Positions 9,737 through 19,133 of a DNA stretch of 49,449 nucleotides are shown here, one piece after another. The notes beneath the pieces are model-generated. The model searched no databases. It was not told the origin of the DNA and worked only from the letters and a program-made list of their open reading frames with translations. Location: assembly GCA_012744395.1 (NCBI GenBank), contig JAAYCB010000329.1, forward strand, positions 1-49,449. The letters are read 5' to 3'. The first letter of the stretch is position 1. Each line of letters begins with the position of its first letter. This stretch comes from Pirellulaceae bacterium (lineage in GTDB: Bacteria > Planctomycetota > Planctomycetia > Pirellulales > Thermoguttaceae). Position numbers and translations under genes: made by a program.

Positions 9737-11311
9737 TCATCGGCGGGCGTCTGATCCGCCGAGTGCGGCGTCGGCGCGGTCGACAACCACCACCATCAGC
9801 CGCCCTTCCCGCTCAACCAGCAATTCGAGGGGCCCCGGAAGGGTGGCGATCCACTCGGCGAATTGGCCATCGTCGGCGGGACTGCGCCCGGCCACTTCGT
9901 AAATCCGATCGTCGGGTTGAAGCCCGGCCCTTGCGGCCGCCGAGCCGTCGACGACGGAATCGATGATGATCGTCCGCGGCTCCGCCTCGTCGGTCTTCCA
10001 GGTGATTCCGAGGCGGAGCGGCTTGCCGGCCAGTTCGACGACCAAAGCGCGGACATCTTGGCTTTCGGGTGGTTGGACGACGACCTCGACCGGATTGGTG
10101 GCCGAGATCACCGCTCCGGAAAGGTCCTCGCCGGATCGGATCGCGCGGCCGGCCACCTCGATCAAGCGGTCGCCGGGCCGGATTCCGGCCTTATCGGCCG
10201 CCGAACCCGGGACAACCGTTGCGATCGCCACCCCCGGCCCCTCGGCGCCGCCGGCGCGCCAGGCGGCGCCGAGTCGGAGGGGCGCCGCGCCCCGGCCGCG
10301 ATCCGCCTCCGCCCCACTCGCGGCCGACTCGGCAAGGCAGGCGGTGCGAAAGGGCGGACATGCGGCTGCTTCAGCCAACTCAAAGGCAATGCCGAACAAG
10401 AGCCCGGCAATCCGGCTGATTCCCTCCACCTTGACCAGGTCGGCGTCGTCGGTCTCGCGGTGATACTGGCCATGCACGCCGGTGTGGGCGAAGAGGACGG
10501 GGATTTGACGGCCGACGAATGGGAAGTGGTCTCCGTTGGCGGCCAGTGACCTGGAGAAGTCAATCCGCAAGTCGGTCTGCCGATTGTTCCTGGCCGCCAT
10601 CCGCCGGTATCCGGCCGCGGTCCGCGAGCCGAACAAGATCACCCGGTCGTCGCGGAGCCGTCCGACCATATCGAGGTTGATCACACCGACCACACTATGG
10701 AGGGGTGCGGTTGGATTGGCGAGCCAGTGCTTTGAGCCAAGGAGCCCCTGCTCTTCGGCATCCCAGAAGGCGAACAGGACGTTCCTCCGCGGGGGGGCGG
10801 GGAGGTGGCAGAAGGCCTCGGCGATTTCCAGGACGGCCGCGACCCCGCTGGCATTGTCATCAGCGCCGTTGTGGATTTCCCCGATCTTGCCGAGGCTTGT
10901 CTTCTGGCTGCCGCGGCCGATATGGTCGTAATGGGCGCAGACGACCAGTGTCTGACGATCCGGCTCCGCGGAGCGGCCGTTGAGCCGGGCGAGGACGTTC
11001 CTGTATCCGCCGGAGAAGGGCTGGAGGAAGCTGCCATCCTCTCCGCCGGCGTCGAGTTGCAGCTTGCCAAGCTGCTCGACCAGGTAGTCGGCAGCGGCAT
11101 GCCCGCCCGGAGTGCCCGCCTCGCGGCCCTCGAACTGATCGTCCGCCAGATGGGTTACGTAGCCCTCGATCTGGTCCGCTTGAATCGACTCCAGCGCGGC
11201 TTGGAGGGCCGCGTTGGCCTCAGCGGCGGGCGTCTGTTGGAGAGGGCCTTGGCCGCCTGCCCAGCAGGCAACGGCAAGCAGCAGGAGTCGCAGGCGGAAG
11301 AGGCGGGTCAT
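9737..11311 (-). CDS. Secreted M28-family zinc metallopeptidase with two C-terminal PDZ domains
   Basis: A 524-residue exported protein with an N-terminal signal peptide (hydrophobic about residues 6-20, cleavage near 30). The M28 aminopeptidase zinc ligands are visible: CAHYDHIG (His127), NGADDNASG (Asp151/152), DAEEQGLLGS (catalytic Glu186 and ligand Glu187), INLDMVG (Asp214) and HRETDDAD late in the domain. Two PDZ-like repeats follow (about 345-430 and 430-515), each with the GSAADKAGIRPGDRL / GSAAARAGLQPDDRI pattern. PDZ tails often position peptidases on protein C-termini. It is the first of a minus-strand run with GT2, the unknown protein and GNAT, but 167 bases and a hairpin repeat separate it from the GT2 gene. 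Confidence 0.88.
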   Translation of the reverse strand: MTRLFRLRLLLLAVACWAGGQGPLQQTPAAEANAALQAALESIQADQIEGYVTHLADDQFEGREAGTPGGHAAADYLVEQLGKLQLDAGGEDGSFLQPFSGGYRNVLARLNGRSAEPDRQTLVVCAHYDHIGRGSQKTSLGKIGEIHNGADDNASGVAAVLEIAEAFCHLPAPPRRNVLFAFWDAEEQGLLGSKHWLANPTAPLHSVVGVINLDMVGRLRDDRVILFGSRTAAGYRRMAARNNRQTDLRIDFSRSLAANGDHFPFVGRQIPVLFAHTGVHGQYHRETDDADLVKVEGISRIAGLLFGIAFELAEAAACPPFRTACLAESAASGAEADRGRGAAPLRLGAAWRAGGAEGPGVAIATVVPGSAADKAGIRPGDRLIEVAGRAIRSGEDLSGAVISATNPVEVVVQPPESQDVRALVVELAGKPLRLGITWKTDEAEPRTIIIDSVVDGSAAARAGLQPDDRIYEVAGRSPADDGQFAEWIATLPGPLELLVEREGRLMVVVVDRADAALGGSDARR

Positions 11312-11594
11312 GGGACGTCTAATCGAAGCGGGTGCCGGAGCTTAACGTAGTATAACCCGAGGGGGGCCGGGTGTCGAAATGCCCGGCGGCGACAAGCCAT
11401 TTCTCGGCGGGCTCACCATCGACAAGAGGCCGGAATTTGACTAGTTTAGAAGATTCCCTCCCCGGCGGGTGGGAGAGGGAAGATTTCGGTTATCCGAGGG
11501 AAGACATTTTTTTCAGCGACGTGCCGTCTCCGCGCCCGCTCGCGCCGGACGGTGGCACGGCAGGGCCACGGCGGTATCGTGGCAGGAGATTTTG

Positions 11595-12950
11595 ATGAGT
11601 GCGAAGCGAATTCTGCTGTCGGAAAGTGAAATGCCCCAGGCGTGGTACAATCTCCAGGCCGACTTGCCCGGACAAATCCCGCCACCGAGGCACCCCGCCA
11701 CGAGACAGCCGGTTGGTCCGGCGGACTTGGAGCCGATTTTTGCCAAGGCATTGATCGAGCAGGAGGTCAGCCGCGAGCGTTGGATCGAGATTCCCGACGA
11801 GATTCGCCGCGTGCTGGCGATCTGGCGTCCGAGCCCCCTGGTGCGGGCATTCAACCTGGAGAAAGCGCTGGGGACTTGCGCGCGGATCTACTTCAAGGAC
11901 GAGAGCCACAGTCCGGCCGGCAGCCACAAGCCCAACACGGCGGTCGCTCAGGCCTATTACAACAAGATGGAGGGAATCTACCAGTTGACCACCGAGACGG
12001 GCGCCGGCCAATGGGGCGCGGCGCTGGCCTTCTCCTGCGCCCAGTTCGGCATCAAGTGCAAGGTGTTCATGGTCAAGGTCAGCTACCACCAGAAGCCCTA
12101 CCGCCGCTCGATGATGCACGTCTGGGGCGGCGAAGTCACGCCGAGCCCCTCGGAGGAGACCGAGGCGGGGCGGACGATCCTGGCCGAAGACCCCGACTGC
12201 CCCGGCAGCCTGGGGATTGCGATCAGCGAGGCCGTCGAGGCGGCGATCGCGCGCGACGACACCAAGTACACGCTGGGCAGCGTCTTGAACCACGTGATGC
12301 TCCACCAGACGATCACCGGCCTGGAGGCGGAGCAGCAGATGAAGATCGCCGGCGACAGCCCCGACGTGATCATCGGGTGCGTCGGCGGCGGGAGCAACTA
12401 TGCCGGCCTGGCGTTTCCCTTCCTCCGCCACAAGATCGCCGGCGCCGAGATGCGGTTCATCGCCGCCGAGCCGCAGTCGTGCCCGACGATGAGCCGCGGG
12501 CAGTATCGTTACGACTTCGGCGACACGGCCGGTCTGACGCCGCTGATGAAGATGCACACGCTCGGGCACACGTTCATTCCGGCGGGCATCCACGCCGGCG
12601 GGCTCCGCTATCACGGCATGGCGCCGAGCTTAAGTTATGCCGCCAAGCTGGGCCTGATCGAAGCGGCCGCGTTTCACCAGATCGAATGCTTCGAGGCCGC
12701 CAAGCTGTTCGCCGAGACGGAGGGGACGATTCCCGCGCCCGAGACGTCGCACGCGATCCGAGCGGCGATCGTCGAAGCCCTCCGCTGCAAGGAGACGGGC
12801 AAGGAAGAATGCATCCTCTTCAACTTCAGCGGCCACGGCATCTGCGACCTGAGTTCCTACGACCGCTTCTTCGCCGGCGCGCTGGAAGACTTCGCCTATC
12901 CCCAGGATCGCATCGAGCGGGCGTTGGCGCAACTGCCGGTGATTGAGTAA
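11595..12950 (+). CDS. trpB: Tryptophan synthase beta chain, TrpB2 type
   Basis: A 451-residue PLP enzyme of the TrpB2 group, longer than standard TrpB (about 400), with the N-terminal extension typical of TrpB2. The PLP lysine is Lys112 in [14 protein letters not shown], and the phosphate-binding [11 protein letters not shown] loop is present. The variant spellings ([13 protein letters not shown]) separate it from TrpB1. It condenses indole with serine in the cytoplasm. ATG 11595 is preceded by CAGGAGA; the frame is open upstream but without family sequence. No trpA or other trp gene is nearby, which is common for TrpB2, often proposed to salvage indole. Confidence 0.92.
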   Translation: MSAKRILLSESEMPQAWYNLQADLPGQIPPPRHPATRQPVGPADLEPIFAKALIEQEVSRERWIEIPDEIRRVLAIWRPSPLVRAFNLEKALGTCARIYFKDESHSPAGSHKPNTAVAQAYYNKMEGIYQLTTETGAGQWGAALAFSCAQFGIKCKVFMVKVSYHQKPYRRSMMHVWGGEVTPSPSEETEAGRTILAEDPDCPGSLGIAISEAVEAAIARDDTKYTLGSVLNHVMLHQTITGLEAEQQMKIAGDSPDVIIGCVGGGSNYAGLAFPFLRHKIAGAEMRFIAAEPQSCPTMSRGQYRYDFGDTAGLTPLMKMHTLGHTFIPAGIHAGGLRYHGMAPSLSYAAKLGLIEAAAFHQIECFEAAKLFAETEGTIPAPETSHAIRAAIVEALRCKETGKEECILFNFSGHGICDLSSYDRFFAGALEDFAYPQDRIERALAQLPVIE

Positions 12951-13027
12951 CTGGCCGTCTCCGGCAGAACGCCGCCGGTTCGATTCCAGCGCGGAGGCCG
13001 CGCGCGCGTCGCTGCCGCGGGCAAAAT

Positions 13028-13075
13028 AAGCCCGCCGGCCGTGGGGGGAGGGAGAATGGCCGGCGGGCTTTCTGG
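13028..13075. terminator. Bidirectional Rho-independent terminator between trpB2 and groEL
   Basis: A perfect 13-base stem AAGCCCGCCGGCC (13028-13040) / GGCCGGCGGGCTT (13058-13070) with a 17-base loop. T-rich runs follow on both strands (CTTTCT on plus, CTTATTTTG on minus). It separates convergent trpB2 and groEL. Confidence 0.88.
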
Positions 13076-13101
13076 GGAAACTTGCTGGCAGGGAGCGCTG
13101 C

Positions 13102-14721
<1,620 letters not shown>

Positions 14722-14807
14722 CGGATGTGTTCTCCTTCAATTCTCTCGTTGCTGGACCCGCCTGCCGCGACGGGCCGCGCCGCGGGCCGGTCCCCCAGCA
14801 CTCGTTC

Positions 14808-15137
14808 TCACACGATCACCGCCAAAACATCCTCTTCCCGCATCAACAACAACTCCCTGTCGCCGACCTTGAATTCCTCGCCGGCGTACGAAGAGAACAG
14901 CACGCGGTCTCCGACCTTGACTTGGAAGGGGGCGCGCTTCCCGTCCTTGAGCATCCGCCCGTCGCCGACGCTGACCACCCGGCCGCGCGCGGGCTTGTCC
15001 TTGGCGGTGTCCGGCAGCACGATCCCGCCTGCGGTGACCTCTTCCGATTCCTCGCGTTCAATGACCAGGCGGTCTGCCAACGGCTGGAGCTTGATCTCGC
15101 CGCCGGACGCCTTCGTTTCGGCCTTCTTCTTCGCCAT
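14808..15137 (-). CDS. groES: Co-chaperonin GroES
   Basis: A 109-residue protein: a short Lys-rich N-terminal extension (MAKKKAETKASGGE) then the GroES beta-barrel. KLQPLADRLVIE, the mobile loop VTAGGIVLPDTA and DRVLFSSYAGEEF are conserved. ATG 15137 is preceded by GGAGG at good spacing; a longer open frame upstream is not GroES-like. GroES caps GroEL. No CIRCE element (TTAGCACTC-N9-GAGTGCTAA) is visible upstream, so HrcA control at this site is unlikely. Confidence 0.95.
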   Translation of the reverse strand: MAKKKAETKASGGEIKLQPLADRLVIEREESEEVTAGGIVLPDTAKDKPARGRVVSVGDGRMLKDGKRAPFQVKVGDRVLFSSYAGEEFKVGDRELLLMREEDVLAVIV

Positions 15138-15562
15138 TACCTGCTTGCCTCCGAAATTGCATGACTTACGAGCGTTTTTGAAATTCCGCCGTCCCGGCCA
15201 AAAACCCTCCCGCCGACCTCGCCGCACGGCCTGTTGCTGCCAGGCATAGCCAATCGGACAGCCCGAAGCGCGCTCGGTAAACGGTCTTGCCAGGCTTGGA
15301 CGGCTGCCAAATCTGCGCACAACCAGCGATGTCTCCCCACGGTGACGCAACTGGCGCGCCAATCGATCGGCCAACTCGTTAAAGACTTTGTGCAAGTAGA
15401 GTTACGCCGGCATCGAGCAGACCAGCCGGGAAGACCGCCCGCAAGGATGACAGGAATCGTCCAGCGCGGAGGCCCCGGACTGCCAATTTGACAGCCCGGC
15501 AGCGCGACCAAGCACGAATCCGCAGTTCGCGGAGAGGGGAGACCGGACAGACGACTGCCGTG
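15138..15562. other. Non-coding region upstream of groES
   Basis: This 425-base stretch has no supported gene. It contains the imperfect palindrome CTGCCAATTTGACAG at 15480-15494, 343 bases or more from groES. I see no CIRCE and no clear heat-shock sigma promoter. Confidence 0.55.
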
Positions 15563-16009
15563 CTACTTCGTGTGCGCCGAGCCGCCGGCGGATTCGCCGG
15601 AGGCCCCCGCCTCCGCGGCGAGAGGCCGCCGCACGAGCGATCCGCTTCCGGCTTCGTGCCAATAGAGGATTTCCGGCTCGCCGAGCTTCCAACTCAGAAA
15701 GGCCTCCCGGCCATCGATTACCGCGGGAAAATCGACGATTCCATCCACGGCACTGGCAGGCTCGACCCCGACCTGGCGAAGCTCGTCGATATAGCCGCGG
15801 AGCCGCTCCGAGTCGCCCTGCAGCGAAACCTCCATCGCCGCCAACTCCTGCCAGTAAGGGTCGTTTTCATTCTTCCGCCGATGTTTCAGCAGATACCCGA
15901 CTCGTTGGCGCCGCTCTGCCACCTCCACGGACAACTCAACCAGGTCGGAGACGATGGCCCGAACCAGCGGCAGGGTGGCGTTGGCCTGCTCGATCGTAAA
16001 CGTCTTCAT
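15563..16009 (-). CDS. DUF2203 family protein
   Basis: A 148-residue soluble protein. It begins MKTFTIEQANATLPLVRAI, the DUF2203 start, has a charged helical middle (about 20-75, likely coiled coil) and ends with the hallmark GIVDFPAVIDGREAFLSWKLGEPEILYWHE. Biochemical function is unknown for the family. An in-frame GTG at 16018 is the alternative start (three residues longer); neither has a clear ribosome site. It lies between nuoI and groES on the minus strand; the 425-base gap to groES argues for a separate transcript. Confidence 0.8.
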   Translation of the reverse strand: MKTFTIEQANATLPLVRAIVSDLVELSVEVAERRQRVGYLLKHRRKNENDPYWQELAAMEVSLQGDSERLRGYIDELRQVGVEPASAVDGIVDFPAVIDGREAFLSWKLGEPEILYWHEAGSGSLVRRPLAAEAGASGESAGGSAHTK

Positions 16010-16074
16010 GCCTCTCACGCGACTCGGTTCCGATGATGCATCCGCGGGTAAGGAAACGCGAAACTGATTTGACC

Positions 16075-16632
16075 TCAGTTTGGCCCCTCATGGACCGTTT
16101 CCGTGATATATTTCGACATAGCGACAGCCGCCGGATTCAGCGTGCACCGGCCCCAGGCAATCTCCAGCGGCAGCCTGGCAAAATCGACCAGGCAACCATC
16201 GCGGCTATAACAGCTCAGATCATGGGTCGAGCCCATGAAGATACAGTCGACGGGGCAATTCTCCGTACACATTCCGCAGAACATGCATTTTGTGTAGTCG
16301 ATTACGAAGCTGGTGACGCGAAAGCCCTTTCGTCCCTCCACCCGCTCCTTGCCGATGTAGATGCAGTCGACCGGGCAGTCGCGAGCGCAACGCTCGCAGG
16401 CGATGCATGTCGTCAAGTCGAATCGATGGAAGCCGCGGTAGCGCGGCGCGATCGGCACGGGCAACTCCGGATACTCATACTGCTCGGTGTAGGTCCTCCG
16501 CTGGGGATCGTACGTCCGCATCCAATAGCGCAGCGTCACCCACAACGACTTGGCCACCGTGCTGACGGCGATGAATATGTTCCGAAACCACCCCACCAAT
16601 CCGGGCATGGTGTTCGTCCGACCAATCGACAT
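16075..16632 (-). CDS. nuoI: NADH-quinone oxidoreductase subunit I (NuoI-like 8Fe ferredoxin)
   Basis: A 185-residue protein. An amphipathic N-terminal helix (about 11-40) precedes two [4Fe-4S] motifs: Cys76-x2-Cys79-x2-Cys82-x3-Cys86 and Cys116-x2-Cys119-x2-Cys122-x3-Cys126. Both show the CPVDCI ending typical of complex I subunit NuoI, which carries clusters N6a and N6b and passes electrons to the quinone site at the membrane. ATG 16632 has a strong GGGAGGA ribosome site. No other nuo gene is next to it, although nuoI normally sits inside a nuo operon. It could serve a complex I encoded elsewhere or another membrane oxidoreductase. Confidence 0.85.
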   Translation of the reverse strand: MSIGRTNTMPGLVGWFRNIFIAVSTVAKSLWVTLRYWMRTYDPQRRTYTEQYEYPELPVPIAPRYRGFHRFDLTTCIACERCARDCPVDCIYIGKERVEGRKGFRVTSFVIDYTKCMFCGMCTENCPVDCIFMGSTHDLSCYSRDGCLVDFARLPLEIAWGRCTLNPAAVAMSKYITETVHEGPN

Positions 16633-16857
16633 GAAATCCTCCCGCTTGCCGCGCCCGCACGGATCGGGGTCAAACCGCCCGAACACAGCCACTACCAACG
16701 GTCCCCGGCGGGCCAAGCAGGCATCTCCTCTTGATGAATTATAGGGGACGAGGCGGGCAAGTCCTAGGTCTCTGCGCAGGATTGGGCCAGCGACCGCTTG
16801 GGATTCGCTCCGACTTCGTTTCGCGATGGTGCCTTGTTCGGCACGGTCCAGCCGCCG

Positions 16858-16867
16858 AGGTTCAAGG
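16858..16867. repeat. Fragment of dispersed intergenic repeat (copy C, one end only)
   Basis: AGGTTCAAGG followed by TCCCGG matches the end of copies A and B. The matching opposite arm and core were not found nearby, so this is a fragment or chance. Confidence 0.3.
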
Positions 16868-17199
16868 TCCCGGCTCGCTCAGTCCGGCATTTTTTTCAGC
16901 AACAGGTCCTGCCAGATCCCCTCCTGTCCATTGGGATTGAGGACCCTGCTCGCAGTTCGACCTCTTCCGCTATACTACACCGAGGGTACATAATGCCACC
17001 CGCACGCTGCACCCCACGTGACCGGAAGCGAGGCACAGCCGGTAAGTCGTTGCAGAGAAAAGGTTTACAGAGACTAGCCAGCGTTCACGACGACGCGTCG
17101 CAGACAGGACGCCGGCGGTTCGGCCACCGGTGCGGTCTGACTATTTGGCAAAATCCATACCAGAGCGGCCGCGATTTTTTTTGACGGACCAAACTTTCC

Positions 17200-17228
17200 T
17201 TGACTTGCCACATATGGCAGCGTATGCT
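17200..17228 (+). promoter_or_regulatory. Sigma-70-type promoter of csrA with palindrome in the spacer
   Basis: TTGACT (17200-17205), a 17-base spacer and TATGCT (17223-17228) form a good housekeeping promoter 86 bases before csrA. The spacer holds the inverted repeat TGCCA-CATA-TGGCA (17206-17219). That position would let a bound repressor block RNA polymerase. Confidence 0.6.
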
Positions 17229-17313
17229 GAAGCAAAGGCGGTCCCGGTACGTACGCCCACGCAGGAGCCTGAAATACCTTCAGGCACTGCCAAAAGGGGC
17301 AAGGAACGATAGG

Positions 17314-17535
17314 ATGTTGGTACTATCCCGCAAAAAGAACGAGAGTATTGTCATCAATGATGACATTACGATCGTCGTCGTCGAGATCCGAGGAGACAAG
17401 GTCCGCCTCGGGGTGGAAGCCCCGAAGGAAGTGCCGGTCCACCGTCGCGAGGTCTTTGATGCGATTCGCCGCAACGAGGCCGCTGCCAGCGAGGGCAAGG
17501 CTGCTGATGCGGCAAAAACTCAGAACGATTCTTGA
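17314..17535 (+). CDS. csrA: Carbon storage regulator CsrA
   Basis: A 73-residue RNA-binding protein. MLVLSRKKNESIVI, VVEIRGDKVRLGVEAPKEVPVHRREV cover the whole beta-swapped dimer core, including Leu4, Arg6 and the conserved VHRREV patch with the key Arg residue that contacts GGA in RNA. The C-terminal tail (about 52-73) is acidic and Ala-rich. CsrA blocks or stabilises translation of target mRNAs and controls carbon flow and motility. ATG 17314 follows AAGGA. The gene has its own promoter, and a hairpin spans its stop codon. tRNA-Glu follows 94 bases later. Confidence 0.95.
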   Translation: MLVLSRKKNESIVINDDITIVVVEIRGDKVRLGVEAPKEVPVHRREVFDAIRRNEAAASEGKAADAAKTQNDS

Positions 17536-17548
17536 CACGATCGTTCTG
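17521..17548. other. Hairpin spanning the csrA stop codon
   Basis: A perfect 9-base stem CAGAACGAT (17521-17529) / ATCGTTCTG (17540-17548) with the TGA stop (17533-17535) in its loop. It is followed on the plus strand by A-runs rather than T-runs, so it is not a classic terminator. It could affect csrA mRNA 3' stability. Confidence 0.45.
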
Positions 17549-17605
17549 GACGCAAAAAAACGGACGATTCCTCGGCTGTCTGCTTCCCTCGAGCGCTGTT
17601 TGCTC

Positions 17606-17611
17606 TATAAT
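17606..17611 (+). promoter_or_regulatory. -10 box of the tRNA-Glu promoter
   Basis: A perfect TATAAT ends 18 bases before the mature tRNA 5' end. No good -35 lies 16-18 bases upstream, but position and sequence make it the likely tRNA promoter. Confidence 0.5.
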
Positions 17612-17629
17612 AGCGCTCTTGCCCACCGC

Positions 17630-17703
17630 GGCCCCGTCGTCTAACCAGGTTAGGACACAGGCCTTTCAAGCCTGCAACACGGGTTCAAATCCCGTCGGGG
17701 TCA
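17630..17703 (+). tRNA. tRNA-Glu (anticodon UUC)
   Basis: A 74-base cloverleaf. The acceptor GGCCCCG (17630-17636) pairs with CGGGGTC (17696-17702), with one G-U pair, and A17703 is the discriminator. The anticodon stem is CAGGC/GCCTG (17658-17662, 17670-17674) around loop CTTTCAA, so the anticodon is TTC. The T-arm is ACGGG-TTCAAAT-CCCGT. CCA is not encoded. Besides translation, tRNA-Glu feeds the C5 haem pathway, and ferrochelatase follows, though that may be coincidence. Confidence 0.95.
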
Positions 17704-17844
17704 CTCTCGCCCGATTCGAGGGGACAATCGTCTTGATCAAGCCGCCGCGCCGGCCAGGTTCACCGCCGGGATCCGGGTCGTGGTCTGGCTAGCCCCGCCG
17801 CGCAAGCGCGGTCCCCTCCTCTTGCCGGTGGAAGGTTCAGCCCG

Positions 17845-18852
17845 ATGGGTCTCCCGTACGACGCCGTCCTGCTCGTCTCCTTCGGCGGCCCGGAGAGAGC
17901 CGCGGATGTCCTCCCGTTCCTCGAAAACGTGCTCCGCGGCAAGCGCGTGCCGCGCGCGCGGATGCTCGAGGTTGCCGAGCACTATTACCTCTTCGACGGC
18001 GTCAGCCCGATCAATGCCCAGCTTCGAGCCCTCCTGGCGGCATTGATCGCCGACCTGGACGCACACGGTGTGCATCTGCCGGTCTACTGGGGCAACCGCA
18101 ACTGGCATCCGATGCTGGAAGACACGATCCGGCAGATGGCCGAGGACGGCATCCGCCGAGCATTGGCGTTTGTCACTTCCGCATTCGCCTCGTATTCCGG
18201 GTGCCGGCAGTATCTGGAGGACATCCAGGCAGCGCGGACGGCGATCGGCTCGGCTGCGCCGGTGGTGGAAAAGCTGCGGCTGTTCTTCAACCATCCAGGA
18301 TTCATCGAGCCGATGGCCGAGCGGGTTGCCGAGGCCTTCGAGTCGATCGCCCCGGGCGACCGTCCCGCGACACGGCTGCTGTTCACGGCCCATAGCCTCC
18401 CCCTGGCGATGGCCGACCGCTGCGGATACGTGGAACAGCTTCGCGAGGCCTGTCGGCTTGTGGCGGAGCGGGCTGGCCGCGGCGCGTGGGACCTGGTCTA
18501 CCAGAGCCGCAGCGGTCCCGCCGAACAGGCCTGGCTGGAACCCGACATCCGTGACCGCCTGGCCGCCCTTCGCGGCGATGCCGGCTGCCGCCACGTCGTC
18601 GTGGCGCCGATCGGATTCCTCGCCGAGCACATGGAAGTGATCTACGATCTCGACGTGGAGGTTGCCGGGCTCTGCCAGGACCTGGACATGACGATGGTCC
18701 GCGCGGCCGTCGTCGGTTGCCACCCGAGATTCGTGGCCATGATCCGCGAGTTGCTCCAGGAACGCCTCGACGACCGCCCCGTCCGGCTTGCCCTGGGCAA
18801 TCTCGGACCGAGCCCCGATGTCTGCCCCGCCGGATGTTGCCCGCCGCGGTGA
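17845..18852 (+). CDS. hemH: Ferrochelatase (coproporphyrin/protoporphyrin)
   Basis: A 335-residue enzyme that inserts iron into porphyrin at the end of haem synthesis. VSFGGPE (11-17), the catalytic His183 in FTAHSLP, and APIGFLAEHMEVIYDLD (about 254-270) with the conserved acidic pair are all present. The C-terminus has Cys327, Cys331 and Cys332 (DVCPAGCC), reminiscent of the Cys-rich tail that binds a [2Fe-2S] cluster in actinobacterial and some other ferrochelatases, so a cluster is possible. Whether the substrate is coproporphyrin or protoporphyrin cannot be told. No other hem gene is in the window. Confidence 0.93.
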   Translation: MGLPYDAVLLVSFGGPERAADVLPFLENVLRGKRVPRARMLEVAEHYYLFDGVSPINAQLRALLAALIADLDAHGVHLPVYWGNRNWHPMLEDTIRQMAEDGIRRALAFVTSAFASYSGCRQYLEDIQAARTAIGSAAPVVEKLRLFFNHPGFIEPMAERVAEAFESIAPGDRPATRLLFTAHSLPLAMADRCGYVEQLREACRLVAERAGRGAWDLVYQSRSGPAEQAWLEPDIRDRLAALRGDAGCRHVVVAPIGFLAEHMEVIYDLDVEVAGLCQDLDMTMVRAAVVGCHPRFVAMIRELLQERLDDRPVRLALGNLGPSPDVCPAGCCPPR

Positions 18853-19133
18853 TCGCGCCCCGGGGAGGGCTGGCCGCTACAGCCGTTCTGGTTGGCGCTT
18901 GCGCAAAACCGGCCGCGGACCGCGCGTCTTCCCCGCGTTCCGCGACGGGGCATCTCCCCCTCTCCGCTACAACGGTCCTTGATCGGAACGCAGGGTTTCA
19001 CCAACCGAACTACCCTGTGCCAAGCAGGAGAAAAACGCGGCGATTTGACTGTCGCTGCGCTTGCGGGCGGCCGAGCGGCGTGTATGTTTTTTCGGTTGCC
19101 CCAAGCGGTAGTCGATCCGCCGTGGAGTCCGTC

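Larger units (their letters stand above)
16633..17313. other. Non-coding region between nuoI and csrA
   Basis: This 681-base divergent gap holds a TATAAT on the minus strand (plus 16738-16743) about 105 bases upstream of nuoI, a partial dispersed-repeat end AGGTTCAAGG at 16858-16867, and the csrA promoter at 17200-17228. No gene is supported. Confidence 0.55.

Noticed and set aside
15480..15494. CTGCCAATTTGACAG palindrome as a groES heat-shock operator
   Set aside because: It lies more than 340 bases from groES, has one mismatch, and does not match CIRCE or another element I can name.
18980..19045. tRNA-like D-arm on the minus strand (GTAGTTCGGTTGGTGAAAC)
   Set aside because: No anticodon stem, T-arm or acceptor stem could be formed around it, so it is at most a tRNA relic and probably chance.
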